A stretch of 64,000 nucleotides of DNA from Geminicoccaceae bacterium. GTDB taxonomy: Bacteria; Pseudomonadota; Alphaproteobacteria; Geminicoccales; Geminicoccaceae. This document shows, piece after piece, positions 42,601 through 50,394 of the stretch; position 1 is the first letter of the stretch, and the number at the start of each line of letters is the position of its first letter. Below the pieces are notes generated by a model. That model ran no database searches. It was not told the DNA's origin and saw nothing but the letters and a program-made list of their open reading frames with translations. The stretch covers positions 1,517,501 to 1,581,500 of the forward strand of contig JACKIM010000001.1 of assembly GCA_020638465.1 (NCBI GenBank), in the 5' to 3' direction. A program made the position numbers and the translations under genes.

Positions 42601-43046
42601 GTGCCGCCCTCGATCAGGCCGTTGGCGTTCATCAGGTCGTTCTCGTCGACGAGATCGGGAATGATGCCGTACTTGATCGGACCGAACAGCGTGCTCTGGG
42701 TACCCATGAGGAACAGCAGCGCCATCAACAATGTGACATTGCCGAGCAGGAACCCGGCTACGCCGCCGATCATGATGATGATTTCGCCGACCTTGATCAT
42801 CCGTGTCAGCCATGCCTTGTCGTGGCGGTCGGCAAGCTGACCCGCGGTTGCCGAGAAGAGGAAGAACGGCAGGATGAACAGTCCCGCGGCGATGGTCACC
42901 AGCTTCTCGCCTTCGGGCCCCTTCATGAGGTCGTAGAGGATCAGGATGACGAGCGCGTTCTTGAAGAAATTGTCGTTCATCGCACCCATGAACTGGGTCC
43001 AGAACAGGCCGGCGAAACGTCCGCCGCCGAGCAGGGAGGTTTTCAT
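39636..43046 (-). CDS. Tripartite MFS-acyltransferase-acyl-ACP synthetase (LplT-Aas type)
   Basis: A 1136-residue membrane protein. Residues 1-410 form an MFS unit like LplT, the lysophospholipid flippase (Phe-Met-Gly-Ala-Met-Asn-Asp-Asn-Phe-Phe-Lys-Asn-Ala). Residues 430-620 form a PlsC acyltransferase (Val-Asn-His-Leu-Ser-Phe-Leu-Asp, the His-x4-Asp motif, and Phe-Pro-Glu-Gly-Arg). Residues 650-1130 form an AMP-binding acyl-ACP synthetase (Phe-Thr-Ser-Gly-Ser-Glu-Gly-Thr-Pro-Lys-Gly and Gly-Trp-Phe-Asp-Thr-Gly-Asp). In E. coli LplT and Aas are separate; here all three are in one chain. It should import lysophospholipid and re-acylate it. ATG 43046 overlaps the lipase stop by 4 nt. Confidence 0.93.
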   Translation of the reverse strand: MKTSLLGGGRFAGLFWTQFMGAMNDNFFKNALVILILYDLMKGPEGEKLVTIAAGLFILPFFLFSATAGQLADRHDKAWLTRMIKVGEIIIMIGGVAGFLLGNVTLLMALLFLMGTQSTLFGPIKYGIIPDLVDENDLMNANGLIEGGTFLAILIGTIAGGLLIAMPGGIAWVSAGIIAIAIAGYLASRMIPAQEPADPDLRIDWNIIGETGRLMAYLFADRRLKLAAIGVSWFWFVGAIFLAQVPSFAKVLIGADEHVVTLFLTLFSIGIGVGSILAARITGNRVSTTPVPFAAIAMAIFTVDLFFATRAVPPANGVLTLMAFVSEPFAWRIMVDLVGIALSGGLFVVPMFAAIQAWAEPEQRSRVIAAVNIVNAGFMVASAALTLVLQAIGLDIAQIFLVTGIANVAVAIYIARLLPDDLLRGTARTLFTLLYRLEVKDIENLDRAGPRSVVVVNHLSFLDAPLMLSLLHEKPLFAIYSGMAKRWWVKPFLTLVEAMPVDPANPMAVKSLVAKVREGRRLIIFPEGRITVTGALMKVYDGPALIADKADASIVAVRIEGSEQTPFSRLTPSQIRRRWFPKIRVTFMEPRKLELDDDLTPRERRAASGNALYDIMTELAVRTANFDTTIFDAVLTAGERHGMGTIIAEDVLDSSISYRKLIAGSLVLGRKLEAHTVEREHVGVMLPNAVAAIVAFMALQATARVPAMINFTAGAANISAGCGAARVKLIVSSRAFVEQARLQGLVNTLERDFRFLWLEDVRLSIGLGDRLSGLLGAMRPRSIKRRGLAGDAATILFTSGSEGTPKGVVLSHRNLLSNCAQVISRIDVNMQDKVFNILPTFHSFGLLGGVLMPVMNGVPVFMYPSPLHYRIVPEAVYATNSTIMFATDTFLAGYARKAHPYDFRSLRYVFAGAEAVKDETRRLWMEKFGHRILEGYGLTETSPVLALNTPMFNRSGTVGRLLPLIDHRLEPVPGIDEGGKLVVHGPNVMKGYLLADDPGVLKPLEDGWFDTGDIVDISRDGFVTIKGRAKRFAKIAGEMISLSAVEAMVGEVWPDEHHAVVALPDARKGERLVLLTTKENADRRTIQEHGRATGRTELSVPADIITLEKIPLLGSGKTDFTACRKLAEERLGQAVA

Positions 43047-43912
43047 GGGGCTTCCCCTTCTCGATGATGCGGGGCATGTGCGCCCTGCAGGAATCGGGTG
43101 ATGAGCGAAACGGTCGAGCCTGCACGGTAGATCAGCCCGTGAGGTCGTGGAACGCGGGCCTGGTGGGTCGCCGTGGCCAGATGCATCTCGTCCTCGGCCA
43201 GGACGAGGTCGTTGTCGCGGCCGAAGCCCGGATTGAAGCCGGTGCGGTAGCCCGTCAGGCCCAGTATGTTGAGGATGGGCAACCCGTCGGTCCGGGCCAG
43301 CCGCTGGCGGCCGGGCAGGCAGTCCTGCAGCGATGGCCCGAGCAGCCGGGCCGCAAGGGGGTGGCGGGCGACCCGTGCGCCGAGGCGCGAGCCGTTGTGG
43401 GGAACGGTGATGAGCACGGCGGCGCGCAGATCGAGACGGTCCTTCCATGCCCCCGGCTCGTCGATGAGCCGATGCACGATGAGTCCGCCGAGGCTGTGCC
43501 CGACAAGGGAGATGTTGCCCGTATGTGACAGGTGATCGAGGACGCTGCGCATGTCCCTGGCGTGATCGTCGAGCGACTGGCGCAGGGAGGGGTAGCTGGG
43601 CGCGATGACCTCGAAACCGGCGGCAGTCAGGGAACGGCTGATGCGTCTGTAGATCCGGCCGGTGCGCGATAGCCCGTGCAGCAGGAGAACGCGGTCGACG
43701 GCTACGCTTCCGGCAACGGCATATCTTCGCCAATCCTTGATTATCTCGTTTCGAGGACCTTTCGCGATGACGAGGCCCCGGGGATTGACCAGGCGGCAAC
43801 AGCCATCGCCCACGTGATGCTGGACGCGCCAGCCTTCCTGCATGGCAATGTCGCTCCAGGCCGTATAGCCATGACGGATGGCCGGCAGCGGGATTTCAGT
43901 GCGTGCCGGCAT
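43043..43912 (-). CDS. Alpha/beta hydrolase, lipase-like
   Basis: A 289-residue hydrolase. The beta strand and oxyanion loop read Val-Leu-Leu-Leu-His-Gly-Leu near residue 75; the nucleophile elbow is Gly-His-Ser-Leu-Gly-Gly near residue 140. An Asp and His for the triad are plausible in the C-terminal third. It is close to triacylglycerol lipase-like proteins of the extended LipA/YcfP type. It overlaps the TetR gene by 17 nt upstream and the tripartite acyltransferase by 4 nt downstream, so it may supply or trim acyl lipids for that enzyme. ATG 43912 is preferred to the longer frame. Confidence 0.82.
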   Translation of the reverse strand: MPARTEIPLPAIRHGYTAWSDIAMQEGWRVQHHVGDGCCRLVNPRGLVIAKGPRNEIIKDWRRYAVAGSVAVDRVLLLHGLSRTGRIYRRISRSLTAAGFEVIAPSYPSLRQSLDDHARDMRSVLDHLSHTGNISLVGHSLGGLIVHRLIDEPGAWKDRLDLRAAVLITVPHNGSRLGARVARHPLAARLLGPSLQDCLPGRQRLARTDGLPILNILGLTGYRTGFNPGFGRDNDLVLAEDEMHLATATHQARVPRPHGLIYRAGSTVSLITRFLQGAHAPHHREGEAP

Positions 43913-44474
43913 GGCTGGCCAGCGAGCGCAGGGCGGCATCGGCAACGGCATCGGCCCGATCGCTGAGCGGTCCGTGCAGGCGTCCATAGACGGTAAATAC
44001 AGCCGGTTGCAGGGCAATGCCGAAAACCAGCGACGCGGCGAATTCCGGATCGCATTCGGGAATTTCGCCATCCGTCATGGCGTCGATCAACAAGTCGCGA
44101 ACGATGTCGACCGGAGATGGTTGATGTTCGCTCACATCCTTCAGATGGTCATGCTGACTCAGCAGCAGGAAGCCGAACAGGTCGGGATTGTCATCAAACA
44201 GGCGATAGGCATCGGCGATGACGGCCCGCAACCGCTTGCCGACCGGCCGGTGCGGGGCCGCGCTGGCGGCAAAGCTGCGCGCGAGGTCGCCATAATGCCG
44301 CTCGAACAGGCACCGCGCCATCTCTTCTTTGGAATTGTAGTGCCGGTAGAGTGTGCCATCGGCAATCCGTGCCGACTGGGCGATATCGCGAACCGATGTT
44401 CCGGCAACGCCATGTCGCGCGAACAATCGGATGGCGGCGTCGTCGAGGCGGGTACGGGTCGTCATGTCGCTCAT
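43896..44474 (-). CDS. TetR family transcriptional regulator
   Basis: A 192-residue repressor with an N-terminal TetR helix-turn-helix: Ile-Arg-Leu-Phe-Ala-Arg-His-Gly-Val-Ala-Gly-Thr-Ser-Val-Arg-Asp-Ile-Ala, then Asp-Gly-Thr-Leu-Tyr-Arg-His-Tyr. The ligand-binding C-terminal domain is unassigned. It is the first gene of a three-gene overlapping operon with the lipase and LplT-Aas-type genes. A perfect palindrome 17 bp upstream of its start is the obvious operator. A lipid or acyl-CoA ligand is a reasonable guess from the operon content. Confidence 0.92.
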   Translation of the reverse strand: MSDMTTRTRLDDAAIRLFARHGVAGTSVRDIAQSARIADGTLYRHYNSKEEMARCLFERHYGDLARSFAASAAPHRPVGKRLRAVIADAYRLFDDNPDLFGFLLLSQHDHLKDVSEHQPSPVDIVRDLLIDAMTDGEIPECDPEFAASLVFGIALQPAVFTVYGRLHGPLSDRADAVADAALRSLASHAGTH

Positions 44475-44490
44475 GATGATGGACCGGATA

Positions 44491-44508
44491 TGAATGAACG
44501 TTCATTCA
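44491..44508. promoter_or_regulatory. TetR-type operator palindrome
   Basis: TGAATGAACGTTCATTCA is a perfect 18-bp palindrome 16 bp before the tetR start. It matches the length and symmetry of TetR-family operators and probably mediates autorepression of the lipid operon. The following 255 bp to the FadL gene hold nothing convincing. Confidence 0.8.
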
Positions 44509-44763
44509 CATAACCAATTCAGTGCAAGCTTGTCCAGAAAAATTGTCCGGAGCATGACTGTCGAACATGAAGACATGGTTTACGGGCGGGCATCGATTTG
44601 GCCATGGCGGGGCGAGTGGCCGCGACCATGTCGAACTCGCGATGGCTGCATGGTCACAGCCACGGATGGATGAAGTCTCTGGTCCGGCAGTTCGACGCGA
44701 GCGTGGATATCCCCGATTTTGCACCAGTGACGATCGAGCAAATTCTCACTCGTGACAACAGGA

Positions 44764-46092
44764 TCAGAAGCGGAAAGTCCCGCTCAGGGCAATGAGGTCG
44801 ATGTCCGAATCGTACCTTGCGTCGAGATTGCCGCGTGTTCCATTGCCGGGGTCGGTTGCCTTGAGGCGGATATTGGCATCTTGCACGAAGATATGGGTAT
44901 AGCCGAGGCTGACCGAAACAGAATCCGTGTAGTCATAGCTCATGCCGGTGGACAGCCAGAACCGGTCATTGTCCGGTATTCGCGGTGTACGATATTCAGT
45001 ATCCAGCGCTTTCTGGTCGAAGGCGCCGCCCGCGCGCAGGGTCAGCTGATCGTTGGCCTTGTAGGTGGCACCGACCGCAAACGACCACTGATCGTCCCAT
45101 TTTTCCTCGGTGACATTATCGGGAAGGTCGCTTTGGAATTCTATTCGCAGTTCGTCGAAATTCGACCATTTCGTCCAGGTGGCGCCTGCCATCAATGTCA
45201 GCTTGTCGGTTACATCCTGGGCGATTCCCATCGTCACGCTCGCCGGCGACTTGAAGTCCGCGTCGATGTTCGTGTGGGCAAAGGTGGCGCCCAGTGCCGG
45301 CTGCAGCACGGCAGGTACGTCGAAATCGACGTCGCCGCGAAGGGTATGATTGACGGATGAGCGATAGGCGATCCCGAAACGCAATCCCTCGACCGGCTCG
45401 GTGATGGCCCCGAGGTTGTAACCGTAGGCGATATCGTCGCCCTTGAGGTCGGCAAATCCGTCGAACGCACCTGCTCCCAGACCCGAGATCGTCCCGAAAT
45501 CGACGGCATTGGTCAGCTTGGCCTTCATGTACTGAACCTGCAGGCCGCCGGCGACGCTCAGCCAGGGGGTCGGATTATAGGAAACCACGGGATTGATGTT
45601 GACCGACTGGAGTTCCGACATGACGCCGTGATACCGGCCCACCCAGCCCCCGTCATATTCCGTCTTGAGGCCGAAGGGTGCGGTGATGGCGATCCCGATC
45701 CGCCAGTCATCATTCAGCGGTGCAACGCCGTAGAGTGCCGGAATCATGCCTCCTTCACCGATATCGTTGGCGTCGCCCGAACCCGTGAACGGTACACCGG
45801 TTGCCGACGATGCGTTGGCCCGCTTGAGCTTGCTTGTGGGCGAGATGTAGGTGACCGAGGCCGTCGCCTCCATCCTTTCCAGCCGGCCCAGTGCCGCCGG
45901 GTTGAAGAACATGTAGCTCGCATCCGCGGCTTCGGTCGCCGCACCCGCGAATGCGTTGCCCTGCGCGGTTGCCGACTGCTCCTTGAGCGCAAACCCTGCG
46001 GCCCGGGCGTCCGGGGCACTCACGGTCGAAACGGCAATGGATAGTGTTGTTGCAACGGAAAGCCGGGTCTTCAATATCGTGTCCCTGACCAT
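44764..46092 (-). CDS. FadL/OmpP1-type outer membrane porin
   Basis: A 442-residue outer membrane beta-barrel of the long-chain fatty acid transport family. A signal peptide ends Asp-Ala-Arg-Ala-Ala after about 35 residues. The mature N-terminal hatch reads Gly-Phe-Ala-Leu-Lys-Glu-Gln-Ser-Ala-Thr-Ala-Gln-Gly-Asn-Ala-Phe, and Phe-Phe-Asn-Pro-Ala-Ala-Leu holds the family's Asn-Pro-Ala motif. The protein ends Ser-Gly-Thr-Phe-Arg-Phe, the terminal Phe used for barrel assembly. It may take up fatty acids or other hydrophobic molecules. It lies near the acyl-lipid operon but is separated by 290 bp. ATG 46092 is preferred. Confidence 0.9.
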   Translation of the reverse strand: MVRDTILKTRLSVATTLSIAVSTVSAPDARAAGFALKEQSATAQGNAFAGAATEAADASYMFFNPAALGRLERMEATASVTYISPTSKLKRANASSATGVPFTGSGDANDIGEGGMIPALYGVAPLNDDWRIGIAITAPFGLKTEYDGGWVGRYHGVMSELQSVNINPVVSYNPTPWLSVAGGLQVQYMKAKLTNAVDFGTISGLGAGAFDGFADLKGDDIAYGYNLGAITEPVEGLRFGIAYRSSVNHTLRGDVDFDVPAVLQPALGATFAHTNIDADFKSPASVTMGIAQDVTDKLTLMAGATWTKWSNFDELRIEFQSDLPDNVTEEKWDDQWSFAVGATYKANDQLTLRAGGAFDQKALDTEYRTPRIPDNDRFWLSTGMSYDYTDSVSVSLGYTHIFVQDANIRLKATDPGNGTRGNLDARYDSDIDLIALSGTFRF

Positions 46093-46240
46093 GCTCTGTC
46101 CCGGTCTGCTCCCGTGCATGGAGACCATGCCCCGGAGGTCGGGATCGTCAGGGGCGCAGTCTAGGTTCTTGCGTCAGGCATGCAAGCCATTACCATTGCC
46201 CGTTGTTGGTTCATCGGGATGAATCGGGGGAGGACAAATC

Positions 46241-47263
46241 ATGAAGGTCAGCGAGAGACGCAAGCTCGGCAGTGCCGACCTGAAGGTACCGGTCATGGGC
46301 TTTGGCGGTGCGCCGCTGGGCAATCTCTATGCCGGATTCAGCGACGAGCAGGCGCACGAGACGGTGCGTACCGCCTATGATCTCGGCTTGAGATTCTTCG
46401 ATACGGCACCGCTTTACGGGTTCGGCCTGTCGGAACATCGCATCGGCGAGACGTTGCGCTGGCTTGACCGGGACAGTTATGTGCTGTCCACCAAGGTCGG
46501 GCGATTGCTGCATGCGAAGGATCCGAAATCGCTTGATGGCGGCCTGTTCAAGGACACCCTCCCGTTCGAGGGCGTCTATGACTACTCCTATGATGGTGCG
46601 ATGCGGTCGATCGAGGCCAGCCTTGCGCGCATCGGTACCCATCGCATCGATGTCCTGCTGATTCACGATGTCGACATCTGGACCCATGGCAGCGAGGAGG
46701 CGCGGCTTCAGCGGTTCCGCGAATGCATGGACGGAGGCGCCTACAAGGCCCTGGTCGAGATGCGGGAGCAGGGCGTGGTCAAGGCCATAGGTGCCGGCAT
46801 CAACGAGGTCGCGGCCTGCGAGGCGTTTGCCCGGGCCGGTGATTTCGACACCTTCCTGCTCGCCGGACGGTATACCCTGCTGGAACAGGGAGCACTCGAC
46901 AGCCTCCTGCCGCTCTGCGCGGAAAAGGACGTCTCGTTGATGATCGGCGGTCCATACAACACCGGCATTCTCGCCACCGGTGCGGTCGAGGGAGCCTACT
47001 ACAATTATGAGCTGGCTCCTGCCGACGTCATGGAGCGGGTCGCCCGCATCGAGCGGGTCTGCAAGGCTCACGGGGTCCGACTGGCCAGCGCCGCGCTCCA
47101 GTTCCCGCTGCTGCACCCACGGGTGGCCTCGATCATTCCGGGGGGGCGCAACAGGGATGAGATCGTGCAGAACAAGGCGATCTTCGAGGCGCCGATCCCG
47201 GTCGACTTCTGGAAAGAACTGAAGCATGAGGGGCTGTTGCGCGAGGATGCGCCTGTCGGCTGA
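46241..47263 (+). CDS. Aldo/keto reductase
   Basis: A 340-residue NAD(P)H-dependent reductase of the TIM-barrel aldo/keto reductase family. Leu-Gly-Leu-Arg-Phe-Phe-Asp-Thr-Ala-Pro-Leu-Tyr-Gly near residue 50 supplies catalytic Asp and Tyr. Leu-Ser-Thr-Lys-Val-Gly-Arg near residue 85 supplies Lys, and Leu-Leu-Ile-His-Asp-Val-Asp near residue 145 supplies His. The proteins most like this are D-threo-aldose/L-fucose dehydrogenases and pyridoxal 4-dehydrogenases, so a sugar aldehyde is the likely substrate. ATG 46241 follows GGGGGAGGA. It is divergent from the FadL gene. Confidence 0.9.
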   Translation: MKVSERRKLGSADLKVPVMGFGGAPLGNLYAGFSDEQAHETVRTAYDLGLRFFDTAPLYGFGLSEHRIGETLRWLDRDSYVLSTKVGRLLHAKDPKSLDGGLFKDTLPFEGVYDYSYDGAMRSIEASLARIGTHRIDVLLIHDVDIWTHGSEEARLQRFRECMDGGAYKALVEMREQGVVKAIGAGINEVAACEAFARAGDFDTFLLAGRYTLLEQGALDSLLPLCAEKDVSLMIGGPYNTGILATGAVEGAYYNYELAPADVMERVARIERVCKAHGVRLASAALQFPLLHPRVASIIPGGRNRDEIVQNKAIFEAPIPVDFWKELKHEGLLREDAPVG

Positions 47264-47318
47264 AGCTGTGGGGCGGTTCTTCGGTGGAGCGATGGCCGGC
47301 ACATAGGGGGCAAATCAC

Positions 47319-48062
47319 ATGTTCGATGCCGAAAAACTGTTGCGTGGTCTGGCATCCGGCGGGTTGTCGCGGGGAACGATGGCCAAGGGGGGCGGCATGG
47401 CTTTGCTGGGTGGCCTCGCCATTGCTGCCTTCGAGCATTTCAGCCAGCAACAGTCGCGGAGGCAGCCGGACCAGGGGATGTCTCCCGGTCAGCCACCGGC
47501 GGCGCCCGGCGGCCATCGCCCTCCTCCCTTGCCTGGAGGAGGCGGGGCGCCGCCACCCTTGCCCGGATCGGTCCTGCCCGCATCCGGTTCGCCCGCCATG
47601 CCGCCACCGCTGCCCGGTCGAACGGCAGCTGCCATGCCGGCTTCTCCGGATGAACGGCACACATCGTCGGCGCAAGTATCGGCCGGGGCGGCGCAGGATC
47701 GTGCAATCCTGCTCATCAGGGCGATGATCGCCGCGGCCAAGGCTGATGGAGCCATCGACGATGAGGAGCGTGCGGCGATCCTCGGCCGGATCGATGAGCA
47801 GGAACTGGGACAGGAAGCGCATGACTTCGTCGAGGCGGAGATGAACAAGCCCCTCGACCTCTACGAAATCACCAGTGCCGTGCGCGATGAGGCGACGGCT
47901 GCCGAAGTCTACGCTGCATCCCTGCTGGCCATTACCGTCGACACGGATGACGAGCGCCGCTACCTCAACAGGCTGGCCGCACGTCTCGGCCTCGATGAGG
48001 GGACGGTTGCGGCCATCGAGGCCCGGTTGACCGAACCGGGTCAACCCCCGGCGAGTCGGTGA
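47319..48062 (+). CDS. DUF533/TerB-like protein
   Basis: A 247-residue protein in three parts. The N-terminus has a Gly-rich hydrophobic stretch (Gly-Gly-Gly-Met-Ala-Leu-Leu-Gly-Gly-Leu-Ala-Ile-Ala-Ala) that may bind the membrane. Residues 45-125 are a Pro/Gly-rich low-complexity linker with repeated Pro-Pro-Leu-Pro-Gly units. The C-terminal about 110 residues form a helical TerB-like domain (Ile-Ala-Ala-Ala-Lys-Ala-Asp-Gly-Ala-Ile-Asp-Asp-Glu-Glu-Arg). This is the DUF533 layout; the function is unknown. ATG 47319 has GGGGGC upstream. Confidence 0.85.
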   Translation: MFDAEKLLRGLASGGLSRGTMAKGGGMALLGGLAIAAFEHFSQQQSRRQPDQGMSPGQPPAAPGGHRPPPLPGGGGAPPPLPGSVLPASGSPAMPPPLPGRTAAAMPASPDERHTSSAQVSAGAAQDRAILLIRAMIAAAKADGAIDDEERAAILGRIDEQELGQEAHDFVEAEMNKPLDLYEITSAVRDEATAAEVYAASLLAITVDTDDERRYLNRLAARLGLDEGTVAAIEARLTEPGQPPASR

Positions 48063-48102
48063 ACGCGACCGTCCATAGTTCGTCGCTTCAACCGTTGGGT
48101 GT

Positions 48103-48786
48103 TCAGATGCCCGAACCATCGACATGAAGGTGGATGCCACACTCGGTCTTGTCCATTCCCGACCAGCGCCCGGCGCGCGATCCTTCGCCTTCGCTGGGGT
48201 TTGTGCACGGGGCGCAGCCAATGGAAGGGTAGCCCTGGTTCACCAGCGGGTGCAGCGGCAATTGGCGCAGCCGGCGGTAATTCCGGATATCTTCGGTCGT
48301 CCAGTGGGCCAGTGGATTTAACTTGACCTGACCTGTGGAAGGAACGGGTTCGACCGTCATCAGCCTTGTCCGTGTGCCGCCCTGGAAGCGCTTGCGGCCC
48401 GTGATCCAGCCTTCGAAGCCATCGAGTGCCTCACTCAGGGGGTCTGTCTTGCGCACATGGCAGCACAGATCGGCGTCTTCGGCGTGGAGTTGTCCATTGG
48501 GGTCGTGTCGCCCCAGGTCCCTGGCGTGCGGTTGGGCGGTCTGTACGTGCCGCAATCCCAGCAGGGCGCAAAGCTCGCGCTGATAGTCAAGCGTCTCGGG
48601 GAAATGGCGACCCGTGTCGAGAAAGACCACGGGTGTGGTCCGGTCGATGCTGGCGACCATGTCGAGCAGTACCGCACTTTCCGCACCGAAGGACGAGACC
48701 AGCGCCACCTTGCCCGGTGAGGCTTCGAGCGCACTGCGTATGAGGGCCATGCCGTCGAGTCCGGCATTCAATGTTTCCAGTCCCAT
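48103..48786 (-). CDS. cysH: Phosphoadenylyl/adenylyl-sulfate reductase
   Basis: A 227-residue cytosolic enzyme of assimilatory sulfate reduction, converting APS or PAPS to sulfite. The substrate loop reads Val-Ser-Ser-Phe-Gly-Ala-Glu-Ser-Ala-Val near residue 32. Cys-Cys-His-Val-Arg-Lys near residue 110 and Gly-Cys-Ala-Pro-Cys-Thr near residue 193 give the four cysteines of a 4Fe-4S cluster, so it is probably the APS-type reductase. The catalytic Cys lies in Glu-Cys-Gly-Ile-His-Leu-His. ATG 48786 has GGGGAA upstream. No other sulfate genes are adjacent. Confidence 0.94.
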   Translation of the reverse strand: MGLETLNAGLDGMALIRSALEASPGKVALVSSFGAESAVLLDMVASIDRTTPVVFLDTGRHFPETLDYQRELCALLGLRHVQTAQPHARDLGRHDPNGQLHAEDADLCCHVRKTDPLSEALDGFEGWITGRKRFQGGTRTRLMTVEPVPSTGQVKLNPLAHWTTEDIRNYRRLRQLPLHPLVNQGYPSIGCAPCTNPSEGEGSRAGRWSGMDKTECGIHLHVDGSGI

Positions 48787-48840
48787 CGACGTTCCCCGGT
48801 TCAGGTAAGTGCCATGCCATAAAACAACAATGCTATTTGT

Positions 48841-48867
48841 AATATAAAATTCAATACATTTTATATT
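48841..48867. repeat. AT-rich inverted repeat between cysH and the Flp pilin gene
   Basis: AATATAAAA and TTTTATATT form a perfect 9-bp inverted repeat with a 9-nt centre. It lies in the 204-bp divergent spacer before cysH and the pilin gene, the most AT-rich part of this area. A regulator site or promoter is possible. Confidence 0.4.
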
Positions 48868-48990
48868 TGTGAATAAATTTTCCCGCCTTTGTGCCCGGCA
48901 AAGGGTGAAGAAGGACGTCGGAAAGCCTTTACGATTTGTTTGTCAATTTACCATACGGTGAGTTGATTCTTTTTGATCGAAGGCTGACGA

Positions 48991-49200
48991 ATGTCGACAA
49001 AATTCACAAGGCGAAAATTGTTCGGTCTTCGAACCGGGGACACCGAGGGGGGCACGGCGATCGAGTATGGCCTGATCGCCGCCCTGATCGCTCTGGTGCT
49101 GGTCGGCGTACTCGAGCTCATCGGCGACCGGCAGGCGCAGTCCTACCGGAAGATCAAAAAGGAGCTCCAGAAGAGTGTCCGCGACGGTCGATCTCCTTGA
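48991..49200 (+). CDS. Flp-type pilin
   Basis: A 69-residue type IVb pilin of the Flp/Fap family. A short basic leader ends in Gly, followed by Gly-Thr-Ala-Ile-Glu-Tyr-Gly-Leu-Ile-Ala-Ala-Leu-Ile-Ala, the prepilin peptidase site with the Glu at +5 and the start of the hydrophobic assembly helix. The C-terminus is basic. The leader before the Gly is longer than usual (about 20 residues). No cpa/tad secretion genes are nearby, so it is an orphan pilin that would depend on a Tad apparatus encoded elsewhere. Confidence 0.92.
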   Translation: MSTKFTRRKLFGLRTGDTEGGTAIEYGLIAALIALVLVGVLELIGDRQAQSYRKIKKELQKSVRDGRSP

Positions 49201-49338
49201 AAGCGGTTTGAGGCAATTCCAGCACCCATCGGTGCAACAGTTCAGGTTCTCGTCGATGGCCGGACGATGCATGTACGCTGGATTCCTCGCATGCGTCTTG
49301 CTACTCGAATGTCATCAGGCAGTTGAGGAGCGGGTGCG

Positions 49339-50337
49339 ATGAGCCAGTGGCATTTCAGTATCGATGGCAATCAGGTGGGGCCGATGGATGATGCCGAGGC
49401 TCGGCAGTATGCCGCGGCCAATCCGCAAGCTTATTGCTGGCGTCCCGGCTTTGGCAACTGGCAACTGGTCTCGGGCACGCCCGAACTGCTGGGCATTGCT
49501 CCGGTCGCTGCCGGCGGACCTCCTCCCGGCCGGCCACGGGCCAGCGACGATATCGACTTCCAGATCCGGGGCGAGGACCTGCAATATGTCGAGGTCGAGC
49601 TCGACCCGGGCGAGAGCGCTGTCGCCGAGGCCGGTGCCATGATGTACAAGGATTCGGTGGTGGAGATGCACACCATCTTCGGCGATGGCTCCGGCCAGGA
49701 TGCCGGGGCGGGGTTCATGGACAAGCTCATCGGCGCCGGCAAACGCGTGCTGACTGGCGAAAGCCTCTTCACGACGGTATTCACCCATCAGGGACATTCG
49801 GGCAAGGCGCATGTGGCCTTCGCGGCACCATTCCCCGGGACCATTCTTGCGCTCAAGCTATCAGAATACAACCATCGGCTCATATGCCAGAAAGACAGCT
49901 TTCTCGCTGCGGCGAAGGGAGTGCAGATCGGCATACATTTCCAGCGCAAGATCCTTACCGGGCTGTTCGGCGGCGAGGGCTTCATCATGCAGCGGCTCGA
50001 TGGCGATGGTTGGGTATTCATTCACTTCGGTGGCAAGCTTTACCAGCGCGACCTCAAGGCGGGCGAGGAGTTGCATGTCGACACTGGCTGTCTCGCCGCG
50101 CTGACGGACACCGTTGATTTCGACATCATGCAGGCCGGTGGTATCAAGAGCATGCTGTTTGGCGGTGAAGGGCTGTTCTTCGCGCGGCTCCGTGGTCCCG
50201 GGCATGTCTGGCTGCAGAGCCTTCCGTTCTCGCGACTCGCCGGGCGCATGCTGACCGCTGCACCGCAGCGCGGCGGCAGTCAGGGCGAGGGTTCGATCCT
50301 GGGCGGACTGGGCGACCTGTTCGGCGACAGCCGCTGA
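49339..50337 (+). CDS. AIM24/TIGR00266-family protein with N-terminal GYF_2-like domain
   Basis: A 332-residue protein. Residues 1-50 (Trp-His-Phe-Ser-Ile-Asp-Gly-Asn-Gln-Val-Gly-Pro-Met, then Tyr-Cys-Trp-Arg-Pro-Gly-Phe-Gly-Asn-Trp) form a GYF_2-like module, usually a peptide- or membrane-associated adaptor. Residues 75-310 form the AIM24 beta-fold: Val-Glu-Val-Glu-Leu-Asp-Pro-Gly-Glu-Ser, Ala-Gly-Ala-Met-Met-Tyr, and Gly-Gly-Glu-Gly-Phe-Ile-Met-Gln. A Gly-rich tail ends Gly-Gly-Leu-Gly-Asp-Leu-Phe-Gly. The biochemical role of the family is not established. ATG 49339 follows GGAG. Confidence 0.88.
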   Translation: MSQWHFSIDGNQVGPMDDAEARQYAAANPQAYCWRPGFGNWQLVSGTPELLGIAPVAAGGPPPGRPRASDDIDFQIRGEDLQYVEVELDPGESAVAEAGAMMYKDSVVEMHTIFGDGSGQDAGAGFMDKLIGAGKRVLTGESLFTTVFTHQGHSGKAHVAFAAPFPGTILALKLSEYNHRLICQKDSFLAAAKGVQIGIHFQRKILTGLFGGEGFIMQRLDGDGWVFIHFGGKLYQRDLKAGEELHVDTGCLAALTDTVDFDIMQAGGIKSMLFGGEGLFFARLRGPGHVWLQSLPFSRLAGRMLTAAPQRGGSQGEGSILGGLGDLFGDSR

Positions 50338-50394
50338 GCGGAATTCACGCAACTTCTCATTGTGACCGGTATATTCCGTGGAACTGGAAAGTCC

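Noticed and set aside
41004..43067. 687-codon open frame opposite the LplT-Aas-type gene
   Set aside because: Composition is dominated by Asp, Gly, Glu and Arg, typical of antisense reading of membrane-protein genes.
44598..44795. Small open frame between TetR and FadL genes
   Set aside because: It overlaps the FadL stop, lacks a ribosome binding site and resembles nothing known.
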